Shown here: positions 22,370-34,393 of the stretch, one piece after another | How the letters are laid out: every line of letters starts with the position of its first letter | How positions within the stretch are numbered: the first letter of the stretch is position 1 | Source of the DNA: Vombatus ursinus | Taxonomy: Eukaryota > Chordata > Mammalia > Diprotodontia > Vombatidae | Direction of reading: 5' to 3' | Assembly (NCBI RefSeq): GCF_900497805.2 | Contig: NW_020954556.1 | Coordinates: forward strand, 56,998,907-57,062,906 | Length of the DNA: 64,000 nucleotides | Notes under the pieces: generated by a model | Told to the model about the DNA's origin: nothing | The model's database searches: none | Seen by the model: the letters and a program-made list of their open reading frames with translations, nothing else | Translations under genes and position numbers: made by a program

Positions 22370-22740
22370 ACCTTTATTAAGCAAGTTTATTAAGTGCCTA
22401 CTATTTGCCAGGCACAGATTTATGGAAAGTTAAGAACAGAACAGTGCTTGCCCTCATGGAGCTTACATTCTCCTGGAAGGAGATTACATGTACACAGATC
22501 AGTAAATGCAAAATATATACAAAATAAGGTAATTTTGGGGGGAGGGAGCACTAACGGGTAGAATCAGGAAAGGCTTTTTGTGGGAGGTGGCACTTGAGCT
22601 GAAGCTCTAAGAGGTAGAGGTGATAAGAGAGTTCATTTTAGGTATGGAAGACAACCTGTGTAAATGTATGGAAATAGTAGATGGAATATCATTTATTAAG
22701 ATCAGTAAGTAGGCCAATTTGGCTGGAATATACAGTGTAT
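22370..22740 (-). mobile_element. L2 3' region, antisense
   Basis: TTATTAAGTGCCTACTATTT, CCCTCATGGAGCTTACATTC and GTGGCACTTGAGCTGAAGC, with a further L2-like piece at 22685-22740. Confidence 0.85.
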
Positions 22741-22744
22741 AAGA

Positions 22745-22952
22745 ATAACTAGGTGGCAAACTAGATAATGTACTGGACTTGGAGTCAGGATCATCTGAAT
22801 TCTATTCTTACTTCAGGCACTAGCTGTGTGACATTGGGTAAGTTAATTAACTTTTCTATGTCTCAGATTCTCATCTATAACATGAAGGGTGGAGGATGCT
22901 TTCATGGCTTCTAAGGTCCCATTTGACTCTACAATGATGAGCCTATGATAAG
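22745..22952 (+). mobile_element. CORE/MIR-like SINE
   Basis: GTACTGGACTTGGAGTCAGG, CTAGCTGTGTGACATTGGG and the tail GGCTTCTAAGGTCCCATTTG. Confidence 0.85.
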
Positions 22953-22984
22953 CCTCAGAAAAGTCTCAGAAGAGTAGATCTATG

Positions 22985-23135
22985 CTATATTATACTATGA
23001 GCTCCTTGGTATCAAGGTCAGGGTCTTCTTCAGCTTTGTATTTTCCCCCACTATCCTCTCAAATCCACAGATACACAGTGCTTAGGCCAGTGCCTTGACA
23101 TCTAATGAACAGGTCCTCAGGATATGTTTATTGAT
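22985..23135 (+). repeat. L2 3' tail
   Basis: ATGAGCTCCTTGGTATCAAG, ACAGTGCTTAGGCCAGTGCC, and TTGATCC at the end. Confidence 0.7.
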
Positions 23136-23139
23136 CCAT

Positions 23140-26100
23140 AAAACATATGTGTTGACTTTCTACCTTTTTTCATTTTTTTTGCAATATCTCTGTGCCCTAA
23201 TACATGATCAGTTTTTGTAAAATTCCCATGTGATCAAAGAAATATGTATATTCTTTTGCTGTCCCATTTAAAAGACACCATAAGACTTTTAACTCTAGTT
23301 TCTCCAGAAATTTGTTTAGTTCCGTGTTTTCCCTTTTGTTTGTCTTTCTGTTAAACTGCTCCAAAACTGATAGAGGCAGGTTAAAGTCTCCTGTCACCAT
23401 TGTTTTACTGTTTATGTCTTGAAGCTCAGATAATGTTTCCTTTATGAATTTGTATGCTGAGGCACCTGGAGCATATGTTTGTTAATGATATTATATGTTG
23501 TCTATTGTTCCCTTCAGCATATAGTTTCCTTGTTTATTCCTTTTTATTTTTTGAATGTTTGTTTTTGCTTTGTCTGATAGTATGAAAGAACTCCTAGTTT
23601 TTTTGGATTCAATTGATGCATAATAAATTTTTTTCAATTCCTTCAGTTTTATTTTGTAGATGTCTTTGCTTTTTAAGTGTGTTTCTTATAAGCAACAGAT
23701 TGTAGAGATTTTTTTTATCTAATCTGTGACTTTCATTTTATTGGATTATTTAAGCCATTCACATTCAAAGTTATGAAATTATTAGCTATATCAAAAGTTA
23801 TATAAGCCATATATTACACATTTATATTCTCCATGTGTTTCTATTTTTTTCAATATTATTCAGTAATATTCAGTTCCTTCAGTTAATTTTTTTTTTTTAT
23901 GAGCTGATCCTCTTCCCACTGGCTTTCTTCCTGTCATTCTTGATCCCTTCTTGTTTGTTACCCCTTTCCCTTTAGTTTTTTTTAATTAGTTCCTATCTCC
24001 TGTTTTTATCTGGTTATGTATTTCTTTCCCTCCTTTTTTTCCTTCAATTAACCAAATAGATTCTCCCTTCTTGTCCTCCCCTTCAGCTAGTCCTATTCAT
24101 CAGTTTTTAAATTTTTATTTTTTGCACCCCTTTCCAAAATGGATTTCTCTCACTCTCAGTATCCATCTTCTCTCTGTGTTTACTATAGACCCTCATTCTC
24201 TGGTTCATAACCCTTGTAATCAACCTGGTCTCTTTTTTGTATTCTTCATATAGTCAAAGCTTCCAAGGTATCCATTCTTGGCTGTCCCCTCTAGGCACTT
24301 TCTGCCATTGCCTTGTAGGTCTTATCCTATGGAGTCTCTTTTCCTACTGTGCCTTACTCTCAGAACAATGCCAATTATTGTAGGTATCAAAGAGGACACT
24401 CCCCTGTGGTAAGGCCCCTTCACCCATCATTGATGTATATACACTGTCTTGTTGACCTTTTTTTTTTTTTTTTTTTTTTTAGCATTTGCTTGAAAATCTC
24501 CCTTTGTCCATGTTTTCTTATACCTCCAGGTGTTTTGCCCCCAAGGATTCTAACTGGGGGAGTAGTGGGAAGAGTGGGGAGAATCACAAGTAGACCTTGT
24601 AAGCACCAAATCCCTCAGATCTCATCCAGTATTAGGCCTTTATCTCCCTTCACCTGTAGGAGCATTCATTAGTAGAACTCCCACCTCCAAAGTAAGGTCT
24701 CCTTCCTCCCCCTACACCCTTTCAATCTTTTCTCTCTCCTCACCCACTCCCTTGTAGACTTTTCTCTTTCTGAAACCATAGAGGTCACCTTCTCCTCATT
24801 GCTAACCTTTCATTTTGCCCCACTGCATCACTCCCTCTTCTCTGTCTCCCTGCTTCCCCCCCCCCACCCCCCCCCAACTTCTTGTGCTGTCTTATGTTGT
24901 AGTGTAGTCCCACAAAAGAAGTATTGACCTTTAGTCTGGGTGTTGCCAGGTTCTATCCATAATGCCTTCTGTCTGCCTCTTCATTGTTAACTCTACCAGA
25001 TTTCTGCCTGTACCCCCATCTCCATATGTACATTTAAAAAGAAGTCTCTTATTGGTCTCTTTGTTGTCACTCTGTTGCTGTCCTTGCCAGCTGTATATAT
25101 TCACTCCTCCTATATTTCTGTGATTTCGGATGTTAGAGAAGAAAATAATTTCTTCAGTTCTGGTTTTCTTTCTAAAAAATGTTTCAAACTTTTTATTTTT
25201 GAACGTGCATCTTTTGTCCTGTGTGGTTCAGCTTAGATTTGTAGGATGTGACCTGCATCCTGAGCTTCATGGCTCTTCAGAGCACATATTCCATTACTTC
25301 CTCATTCTTCTAGTGGGTGTGGAATAGTCTTGCCTTATTTGAATGCCCTTTCCTTTGCATTTGAAGGTCTTTCTCCTGATGACTTGAAGAACTTGCAGTT
25401 TCTGAACTGAATTGTTAAATTTAGCTAGTATGTATCTTGGAATTTGTAGCCCTGACCTTTTTTTAATGGAGGCCATCTGCGAAGTCTTTCAATTGGAATT
25501 TCATTTTCTATGTTCAGAAATTCTGGACAGTTCTATTATTGTCTTCATTATGATGTTAAGGTTTTTTGTCCTATTATGTTCTTCTGGGAAAACTATCATC
25601 CTTAAGTTGTCTCTATACATCCTATCTTCAAGATCAATATGCTTTACTATAGGGACATATTTTCTTTTAATGTTGTTTTTTTTGTTTCTCTTCTTTTGGG
25701 GTGTCCTTTACTTTTGTATATTTACACTCCCAGTCTATTGTTCTCTCTTCTTTAGTGAGGCTTCCCAGTGAAGATTCCAGTTTTTTTCTTCTATTCATTA
25801 TTTTTGCTGTACAGGATGTAAATTCTGCTCTCATAATTCTCATTCCTCTTTTAAATTACTTAGGAACAGTGTGTTTTGGTTCTGTATTCCCTTCAAATTC
25901 CACAGGATTCTCTATCTCATACAAGGCTGGATCATTTTCCTTCATTTTGCAGAGTTTTTTTTTTCAGATGACTAAACTTGTTTACTAGATTTGTTGGCTA
26001 TATTTCCTTCTGTTTTTACTGGTTTTCTTATAGATGTATCTGTTTATGTGCAAGGTCTTTGAGATTTCTTCCTGAAATCTTTCCCATTTTTAGTCCTTCC

Positions 26101-26678
26101 CCCCCCATTATTTACCTTATCACTCACTTCCTGACTCCTTCCCTTCTGATTGTGGTTTCCTTGGGGACTGAAACTCAAAGCATCTTCTCACACCAGGCAT
26201 CTCACAGTTCAGCAGCCTAGGTCTCTGCCGCAATGGTCTTTTGGGTGATAAATCCCAGCTGGATGTTGTGCTCTTCCCTCAGGCTTTTATAAATGCTCCA
26301 CAGCCTCCCATAAGCACAGTGTTCTGGTGACTTGTTCCACTCAGTTCTCTGGCCCAGCACCAGCAGTTAAGAGCCCATTTTCAATGGCACCAGTAGTTCT
26401 GTTTCAGTCTTCAGCAAGCTTTTGCTCCTGAAGGGCTGTGGTCAGGTTGACTGTTGAGGACTGAGCAGACTTTAGCAGCCTGGAGCCAGGGTCTCCACAG
26501 GTCAGTAAATATCAAGTTCTTGGATTTTTTTTTAACCTTCTTTTGGATTCTGGGTGTCCCATATCATGGAAATGGCTAAAATTGCTTTATCTTTGGTGCA
26601 TAATTTATGTTTTGGAGAAGTTTGAGAGGCCTGAGCATCAGAGAAAATGTCTAGTCCACCATCTTGTTGCTCACAACT
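23140..26678 (-). mobile_element. Second large L1 LINE copy, antisense, 3' part missing
   Basis: It has the same order as the 9.6-14.1 kb copy: 5' UTR near 26.2-26.68 kb with a terminal CCACCATCTTG (sense CAAGATGGTGG, typical of an L1 5' end); ORF1 with YRDNLRMIVFPE (about 25581-25616); a pyrimidine-rich spacer 23.85-25.05 kb; and the endonuclease 23.15-23.8 kb (including MVTGDFNLPL on the minus strand, the TGDFN metal-site motif). It is cut off inside the endonuclease, so the RT is absent. ORFs carry several stops. Confidence 0.82.
24459..24480. repeat. Poly-T run inside L1
   Basis: About 22 Ts in the L1 inter-ORF spacer. Confidence 0.9.
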
Positions 26679-27180
26679 TGTGGCCTAGGGGTTCTGGGAA
26701 CCCTGAAATTCAAGGGCAAAAGATGCAGGTCCTGCCTCAAAAGAATTAGACTGAAGCCTTCTTTCAGTCAGAGACAAGGTTTATTGTTTTGCCAATAGAA
26801 GCAGGCAGGATGTTTAAGAACCAGCTATTTATGATGCTTGTATTGACAAGCGAGCCAGACTTTTAAGGAATCTGAGCAATTTGGTAGAGAAGACTGACTT
26901 TTTTTATTGTGTGGCCAATAGCTTGGGGGTAACTGGGAGGGAGGTAACAGAGAAGAGATCTAGATGAAATCTAGGAGCAGTTTAGGGTGGGGCCAGGTGC
27001 AGACTGTGAGGGCCACAAAGAAAGGCAGTGGAAAGAATTATTAACTGGGAAAGGTCAGGTGCCCCTGAACACCAGGAACCTGAGCCACATGGGCAAGTCC
27101 AGGGCCTTTTAGGGGGTCCATCATTAGTGCCCCATTAACATGATCTGGAAATCCTTCCTGCCGTTCTCTTTCAATTAGAA
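26679..27180 (-). mobile_element. Possible solo LTR fossil (retroviral LTR-like), antisense
   Basis: It begins with TGTGGCC directly after the L1 5' end. Read on the minus strand it has a CAATAAACCTTGTCTCTGAC segment about 100 bp from that end, resembling a polyadenylation signal and R-U5 of an LTR. The right edge is uncertain and no internal viral sequence is attached. Family not identified; the decayed state suggests an old insertion. Confidence 0.35.
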
Positions 27181-27588
27181 AAACAAGAGTCACAATAACA
27201 GAAGCATTGAAAAGGCTCTAAAGGTCTATATGGAGGGCTGTTGTTCTGTTCTTCAGTGGGCCAGGAGAGAAAGAATCCTTGATTAGAAATGATAGGTGGT
27301 GAAGTGGAAAAGAAAGTGGTGGAGCTTACAAAGAAAGGGAATGAACAGAGAGAGTCTAGCAAAATCCAAGAGTCCTAAGAGTTTACAGCATTGGGAGAAC
27401 CTGTCCCCCCAAAGTTCTTTATTTTCCTGTCAGTGTCCAGCTGTTGTATATCCCCTGCCTCAGGTGGGAGTAGCTCAGTACCACTTCAACTATTCAATCG
27501 CATTACAACCAAGGGGTATTTTTTTTTATTTGGGACATTGGTAAGAGAGGAGGGGATATGAACTGTTGACATCACAAATTGTAATTCA
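27181..27588. other. Intronic sequence, nothing recognised
   Basis: An 82-codon ORF (27296-27544) has no recognised family. It may belong to the preceding LTR-like fossil or be unique. Confidence 0.35.
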
Positions 27589-27589
27589 G

Positions 27590-28120
27590 GACAGATTTTT
27601 CCTTTTTTGATATTTATTTTTACAAGCATTTATTATCTCTCCTACTGCCCCTCCTGCAACTGACCAATAAGAATTCCCCCCTCCCCGTACACAGATAAAT
27701 AAAATCTTCATAACAAATATGCACAGTTCAGCAAAAGAAATTCCCATATTGACCATTATGCATTTAAAATCCATCACCTCTCTGGCAGGAAGTAATATAC
27801 TTCATCTTCGCTCTTGATTCATGGTTTTTCATTGCATTAATCAGACTTCTAAAGTCTTAAATTGTTTTTCTCTATAATGTTATTGTTATTGTAATAACTG
27901 TTTATTTGGTCATTTCTTATAGCACAATAATATATATATCATTTATATATCACAATTTGTTTAGCCATTCCCCAGCAGGTGAGCTCCCCCCACCCCAATT
28001 TCCAGTTCTTGGCTACTATGAAAAAGAACTGCTATAAATATTTTTGTGTATATATATACATATACATATATATGCATACATACATATGTATGTATGTATA
28101 TGTATATATATGTGTGTGCA

Positions 28121-28157
<37 letters not shown>

Positions 28158-29130
28158 GAAATTTTCCTCTTTATTTGATCTTTTTGGGGTATAGGCCTAG
28201 TAGCTCTGTCAAAGGATATGCAAACTTTAGTAACTTTTTTGTGCATAGTTCCAAATGGCTCTCCAGAATGGCAGAATCAATTGACAGCTCCACCCAGAGT
28301 GCACAAATGTACTAGTTTTCTCACTACCCCTCCTTTTGTTATCTTTGCCAATATGATGGGCATGAGATGGAACTTCAGAGTTGGTTTAAATCTCAATTCC
28401 CTATTAGTGATTTAAAGCATTTTTTCATGTGATTTCTTTCTTTGAAAACTACCTGTTCTTATCCTTTAACCATTTATTTATTGGAGAATAGCTCTTACTC
28501 TTAAAAATTTCAAGCAGTTTCTTATATATCTAGGTTATGAGACCTTTGTCCAAGAAATTTGCTTCAAGGATTTTTTCCCATTTGCCTATTTCCATTTTAA
28601 TTTTAACTGTATTATATTTTTTGTACAAAACCTTTTAAATTTTATGTAATCAATTGTCTGTTTTATTTTCTGTGATCTCTATCACTTGTATAGTCCTGAA
28701 CTCTTCCCCTATTTGTAGATATGAAAGGTAATTTCTTCCTTGTCATCTTTGATTTTCTTATCATGTCACCTTTTATGTCTAAGTTGTGTTTCATTTAGGG
28801 CTTGATTTGATGTATGGTTTGAGGTGTAGGTCTATATCTAATTTTTGCCTACTAGCTTTCCAGTTTTCCCAGTACTTTCTGTTAAATTGGGGAGTCCTTT
28901 CCCCAGTAATTTGGGTCTTTCTGTTAATTGAACACTAAGTTACTATGTGCATTTGCTTTTGTATATTATGTACCTAATTTATACCATTGATTAATCTTTC
29001 TAATCAATTCATTTTAGTGATTACTGCTTTGTAGCACAATTTTATATCTGGTGCTGGTAAATTGTGCCCCCTCGCCCTTTTGTACTTTTTGTCAGTGTTA
29101 CTCTTGAGATTCTTAAGGTTTGGAATACAT
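27590..29130 (-). mobile_element. L1 3' region, antisense
   Basis: CTCTCTGGCAGGAAGTAATA, TTGTTTAGCCATTCCCCAGC, ATGGCAGAATCAATTGACAGC, GAGACCTTTGTCCAAGAAATTTG and GGGGAGTCCTTTCCCCAG are the usual antisense order of marsupial L1 3' UTR and ORF2 C-terminus. A microsatellite at 28048-28157 interrupts it. Confidence 0.87.
28048..28157. repeat. (TA/CATA)n(TGTATG)n(TG)n compound microsatellite
   Basis: TATATACATA units, then TATG units, then about 12 TG units and TA units. Hydrophobic and tyrosine-rich ORFs over it are artefacts. Confidence 0.95.
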
Positions 29131-29204
29131 TTTTTTTTCCTATAGAAACAATGTCACAAGTAGTGGTTAGGATCTGTAGTAGTATAATTCAGGTTCATTT
29201 TGAG

Positions 29205-29435
29205 TTAAATACTTTTTTTGTGGCTATCCAAGAGGACACTATTTCTCTTCATTTCCCTTTGCATGTTCTGCAGTTCAGCTAAATTGGACGTAGCTGTTCC
29301 CTGCTCTTCTCCTAACCCCTTCTGCATCAGTGCATTTGCAGTCTGCTCCAAAACCAGAATGTGTTCTTTCCATATCTCTACGTTTTGAAATGCTTCTCTT
29401 TCAAGATCAGTCAGTATTAGAAGAGAAGACAGGCA
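29205..29435 (-). pseudogene. Unidentified coiled-coil-like ORF fragment between two L1 pieces
   Basis: The minus strand reads LTDLEREAFQNVEIWKEHIL, then VLEQTANALMQKGLGEEQGT, then ATSNLAELQNMQREMKRN and VLLDSHKKSI before a stop. The heptad-like spacing and charged composition look like real protein, not L1. It has no ATG start and no intron signals that I trust. I do not recognise the parent gene; a fragment of a retrocopied coiled-coil protein is my best guess, with an unusual L1 segment as the alternative. Confidence 0.35.
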
Positions 29436-29880
29436 CACTAATACACTGCTATTGGAACTTAAATTTTATCTAACCAATTTAGAAAATAATTTAGAATCAT
29501 GTGAGAAAAGTTACTAAAATGTTCATATCCTCGAACCAGTAACTCCACTGCTGGACCCCCAAGACTCTCAGAGACAGAAAAAAAAAACTAAAACATTCAT
29601 AGTAGCACTTTTTTTCTGGTAGCAAAAACCTAGAAACACAAAGTGAGTGTCCATTGAGGTTGAACAAATTATGTTGTATGAATGTAGTTGAATATTATTA
29701 AAAATAATACAGAGAAATATTGAAAGACCTTAATGAACTGATACAGACTGAAGAATAGAGAACCAGGAGAACAACATGGAAAAGACTAAATTATATAAAC
29801 AAAACAACACCAAAACGCATCGAAATCACATGAACTATGATGATTTGTCTTGATCCTGGAAAAGAGAGGATGAAACATAA
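29436..29880 (+). mobile_element. L1 3' region
   Basis: ATACACTGCTATTGGAACTT, GAACCAGTAACTCCACTGCT, AACATTCATAGTAGCAC, GAATAGAGAACCAGGAGAAC. The orientation is opposite to the 27.6-29.1 kb piece and it overlaps the same part of L1, so this is a separate insertion. Confidence 0.85.
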
Positions 29881-30004
29881 TTCTATCTTTATTATAATAT
29901 AACCTCCTTGAGGGACTTGTCTTATTGACTTTTTTCCATGACCATCACCTATCATAATGTTTGAATCAAGGAGTCATATTTTATAGTACTGTGTAATTAA
30001 TCAG

Positions 30005-32330
30005 TCAGAAGCATTTGTTAAACTAAAAGTCAGTTGTTGTGCCAGGTGCCTGGCATGCAAAGACAAAAATGAAAGAATCCCTGACCTTTAAGACACTTAT
30101 ATTCTACCAAGGTAGATAAGACTTATACAGATGGGAATATCTGTAAAATAAATGCTTGGTAATCGGAGGAGGGAGACAGAAGCTATGGGGGAGGAGAAGG
30201 CCTCATGGAAGGTGTGTTTGAGTTGAGCTTTGGAAGAATCTAGAAATTTAAGAGGTAAACATGAGGTGGGAAGTCAGTCAATTAATCAGGAAACATTTAT
30301 TAAGAACCTATGTGTCAGGCACTGTGCTAAATACAAAAAAAGAGGCAAAAGATGTTTCCTGCCCTCAAGGAGCTTGTAAACCAATGGGGGAGACAACATG
30401 CAAACAAACATATATAATAAACAAGCTATATACAGAATAAATAGAAAGTAGTAACAGAGGGAAGACACTAGAATTAAGATGGGTTGGGAAAGTCTTCCTG
30501 GAGATAATGAGATTTTAGTTGGGCCTTAAAGGAAATCTAGAAAGCTAATAGGTGCAGATGAAAAGGGAGAGCATGCCAGGCATATGGGGGTAGCTAGAGA
30601 AAATGCCTGGAACTGAGATGGAGTATCTTCTTTGTAGAATAGCAAAGAAGCCAGTGTCACTGAATCAAAGAATACATGTCAGGGAGTAAGATGTAAGAAG
30701 ACTGGAAGGGTAGGAGAAGTCTAGGTTATGAAGGTCTTTGAATGTCAAGTAGAGGAATTTAATTTGTATCTGTTCTTAGAGTCAATAGGGAGCCACTGGA
30801 GTTTATTAAGCAGTGGAATTGGGGGAGGGAGAATGATATGATCAGATCTGTGCTTTAGGAAAGTTACTTTGGTGACTGAATGGAAGATGGAGTAACTGTT
30901 AACCAACAGACCTTCCAGCAGGGTGTTGCAATAGTCCAGGCATAGGTGATGAGAGCCTGCACTAGAGTGGTGGCAGTATCAGAGGAGAAAAGGGGGAGTA
31001 TTTGAGATATTATAAAGGTGAAATTGACGGGCCTTAGCAACAAATTGGATAAGGGATGGGTGAGCTGTGTGGAGATAGCAAGGAATCAATTATGATTCCT
31101 AGGTTGTAAGCCTGAGGGACTGGAAGAAAGGTGTTGCCCTCTATAGTAATAGAGGAGGTAGGAAAAGAGGAGGGTTTATGGGGAGAGATAATGAATTCTG
31201 TATGGGACATGTTTAATTTAAGATGCCTACATCCAATTCAAGATGTTTGAAAGCCAACTGGAAAAGCAAGATTGGAGATCAGCAGAGAGGTTGGAGTAGC
31301 ATAGAGATGGTAATTAAATCCATGGAAGTTGATGAGATCACTAAGTGAAGTAGTAGAGAGGGCGAAAAGAAGATAGCCCAGGACAGAACCCTGAGGGACC
31401 CCTATGATTAGAAAGCATGATCTGAATGAGGATCCAACAAAGGAATCTGAGGAGTGGTCAGATAGGTAGGAGGAGAACCAGGAGAGGGTGATGTCTCAAA
31501 AACCTAGAGAGAAGAGGGTATCAAGGAGGAGTAATAGACAGTGTCAAAGGCTGCAGGAGGTCAAGGAGAAGTACATTCCAGGTGTGGGGCTGTAGTCTAT
31601 GCAAAGGCACAGATGTGGGAAATAGAATGTTATGTGTGAGAATAGCAAGAATGTAACTTGACTGGATTGTAGAGTGTAGGAGGAAAGCAATGTTTAATAA
31701 ACCTGGAACCAAGCATAGGTTGGTTGTAGGTTATGAAAGGCATTAAATGCTAAACACGAGTTTTTAATGTGTCTAGAGGTAATAAGAAACCCTTGACGGT
31801 TTTATTTTTTGTTTTTGTTTTTTGAGCAGTATGATATGGTCAGAGCTGTGCTTTAGGATTATCACTTTATTAGCTATGTGGCAAGATGAATTAGACAGAA
31901 TAGAGGCAGGAGATAGATAGACCAATTAGAAGCCCTTTGAAATATTTTTCAGGTAAGAGGTAATGACCTGAACTCGGGTGGTGTTTGTATAAGTGGAGAG
32001 AAGGAAACAGATTCGAGAAATGTTGTGGAGGTCAACTCAGTAAGGCTTGACAGCCACTTACATATGTGGAGAAGATAGAGAGAACAGGGGAAGATGACTC
32101 TGAGGCTGTGAAACTTGGATGACTAGAGGGATGATTGGTGCCTTTGATGGAAATAGGGAAATAGGAAGAGGGAAGAACTGGAGGTGGGGGGAGAAAATTG
32201 CTTTGATTTCAGATATGTTGAGTTTGAGACACCTAAAGTTTATACAGTTAGAGATGTAGGCAGTTGATGATGTGGGACTGGAACTCAGGAGAGAGACTGA
32301 CTCGTTATATAGATCTGAGAGTCACTACGT
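30005..32330 (-). mobile_element. Old L2 copy, antisense, split by a second L2
   Basis: The outer copy lies at 30005-30262 (3' end, ending GTAAACATGAGGTGGG) and resumes at 31574-32330 with ACATTCCAGGTGTGGGGC, TGCAAAGGCACAGATGTGG, then ORF2 segments such as TGGTCAGAGCTGTGCTTTAG and GAGTTTGAGACACCTAAAG. The inner copy is listed separately. Confidence 0.85.
30263..31573 (-). mobile_element. L2 copy inserted inside another L2, antisense
   Basis: About 1.3 kb runs collinear from the L2 tail (AAACATTTATTAAGAACC, CCTGCCCTCAAGGAGCTTG) through GGGAGCCACTGGAG, CAATAGTCCAGGCATAGGTG and GAACCCTGAGGGACCCC to CAAAGGCTGCAGGAGGTCAA. Short AAGT sequences lie at both junctions (GGGAAGT, GAGAAGT). Confidence 0.88.
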
Positions 32331-32340
32331 TGCTTAAACT

Positions 32341-32595
32341 TTGTTGTTGTTCAGTTGTTTCAGTCATGTCTGATTCTTTGTGACCCCATTTTGGGTTTTC
32401 TTGGCAAAGGTAACAGTGGTTTGCCATTTCCTTCTACAGCTCATTTTACAGATGATTTGCTGAGACAAACAGGGTTAAGTGACTTGCCCAGGGTCATACA
32501 ACTAGTAAATGTCTAAGGCCAGATTTGAACTCAGGTAGATGAGTTTTCCTGATGTCAGGCCTGGCACTCTATTCACTGTATTACCTAGCTGCCCT
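32341..32595 (-). mobile_element. Marsupial SINE, long type, antisense
   Basis: TTGTTGTTGTTCAGTTGTTT, TTTGTGACCCCATTTTGGG, TGGTTTGCCATTTCCTTC, GACTTGCCCAGGGTCATAC, and ATTACCTAGCTGCCC at the 5' end. Confidence 0.92.
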
Positions 32596-32599
32596 ATTA

Positions 32600-33955
32600 C
32601 CTAAACTACATATAGTATAAAATCCTTAACTTTAAGGTTTCTGGAGGTGAATCCATTATCTACTTTATCAATTCTGTGTTTAACATTTGTATGAGCTTTT
32701 CATAACATAGGTAAGCCAAAACCTAACCTTTTGCTTTTCTTGGCATTTGAATAAGGTCTTAACATATTGGTTTTGACTTAGTTCAGTATAACATTTGTTA
32801 AATGTCTTTTATTTACAAGATGCTTTTCTAGTCTTCATTTCCATATATTAAAAGGATACAAACCAACCTTGCCTCATCAGTAAGGATGTGCACCGTAACC
32901 CTTAGTCCACAATTTCCCTACCGTATCTGGTCTCAACTCCAGGAGTCTCCCCATCACTGCCCTCTGTTGGTCTCAATAATGCAGCACAGTCATTTCTTTC
33001 CATGAAAAGTTGAGAATTCCTTGTGGATGTTATAGAGAGGACTCTTGTCCAGGTATAGGCTGGGCTAAATGATCTGTGGTCCTGTGACCTGAAGCCCTTC
33101 CAATTCTGAGATTGTATGATTTTATAATATCGTAAGTCTTCTCTATCCTTCAACTATTGAGTAATTTTCTTGATTACTGAATAACTAGAGTGTTCTTGGG
33201 CCATACTGTATTCAGTCAACGATTTATATCCTTAGTTATCTGGATGTCTAACTTTCAGAAGGTGTTTCTACTGAGTGATTTTTTAAAAGGTGCTCTGTGG
33301 AGTCTGGTATTGTGATATCAGCCTTATTTTTAATCCAGCACAAATTCCCCACTGACTTCCCACTCTCTATAAATACTTGGCCTAGTACTATCCTAAATTC
33401 ATTTCTAGCATTACAATATAGAGAACTACATAACACAGTTAAAGATACTGAAGATTATGGTTAGAGAACATGTAGTCTGTGAGTTATAAATTTTATTCCC
33501 CAAAAAGTCAGTAGATCAGTTTTTTGGAATGTATTTTCATATAGTAACAGTGCCATAAATGATGATTGAATTCCCAAGCTAGTCCACAAAGACCTATATA
33601 AACTGTAATTGAACTGAATTGCTAATAGCCTTCCTAAACCACTCTGAGTACTTAACTAGCTAAGTTCAACACTAGCAATCCAGGTAAGTTTGGCACAGAT
33701 TATCACAACTGAACAGTTCCCTTGGGCAACATTAGGGGAAGTTATGAAGCAACCTTTTCAGCAATGGCCTTGGGAGCTGGGTAGGGGTTTTAGCAGCTAA
33801 GCAGCTTTCATAGCAGTGGGGGATTTGGAGGTGGGCTCTAGCCACATGCTTTCATCTGCATGCGTATTTAATTTGAGCATCTGTAAATTGGAAACTGCAC
33901 AACCTACTAGGACTTGTTTTAGTCATGAGATTATCTACTTGTGATAGAAAATGTC
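32600..33955. other. Intronic sequence, mostly unrecognised
   Basis: A CORE SINE tail lies at about 33062-33125 (GGGCTAAATGATCTGTGG, CCCTTCCAATTCTGAG). The remainder, including ORFs at 32902-33153 and 33248-33436, shows no family. Confidence 0.4.
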
Positions 33956-33959
33956 CAGA

Positions 33960-34185
33960 TATTATCTATCTTTCATTCATTCTTGAAGAGGACCATGATG
34001 TCATGACTTGCAAGTGAAGGCCTGGGAAAGACCTCAGCTTAAAAAGGCCAAGATCTCCCACTACATATAGGGCCATCTCCAGTCATCCTGATGTATGTCT
34101 TGCCATTAGACCCAGATTTTCTGGAAGAGAGAGTGAGGCTGATGACTGCACAGCCCTCCCTTGCTTAAATCTAAGCTATTATGAA
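33960..34185 (-). repeat. Dispersed marsupial repeat, family name uncertain
   Basis: TCTTGAAGAGGACCATGATG, CATGACTTGCAAGTGAAGG, AAAAAGGCCAAGATCTCCCA and GTGAGGCTGATGACTGCACA form an order I recognise from other marsupial sequence, but I cannot name the family. Confidence 0.5.
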
Positions 34186-34393
34186 ATGTAAACAGAAGTA
34201 CAAGGGTGAGCTTTGGTATTGATTTTTATGTTAAATTTTCATTTTTAAAAAATGAGGGGGGAATTTATTTCTTTTAAAAATAAATTTTATTGTGTCTTTT
34301 AGTATTTTTATATCATCTTAGTTTCCCTCAATATCCCAGATAGCCATCCTATGTAACCAATAGTATTTTTTAAAGACAAAAAAAAGGAATTCA

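Noticed and set aside
25412-25988. Hydrophobic 119- and 95-codon ORFs on the plus strand
   Set aside because: They are shadows of the antisense L1 ORF1; the T-rich strand makes them Leu/Phe/Ser-rich and membrane-like.
27979-28246. ORFs with repeated YIYIYM and THTHTH residues
   Set aside because: They encode a TA/TG microsatellite.
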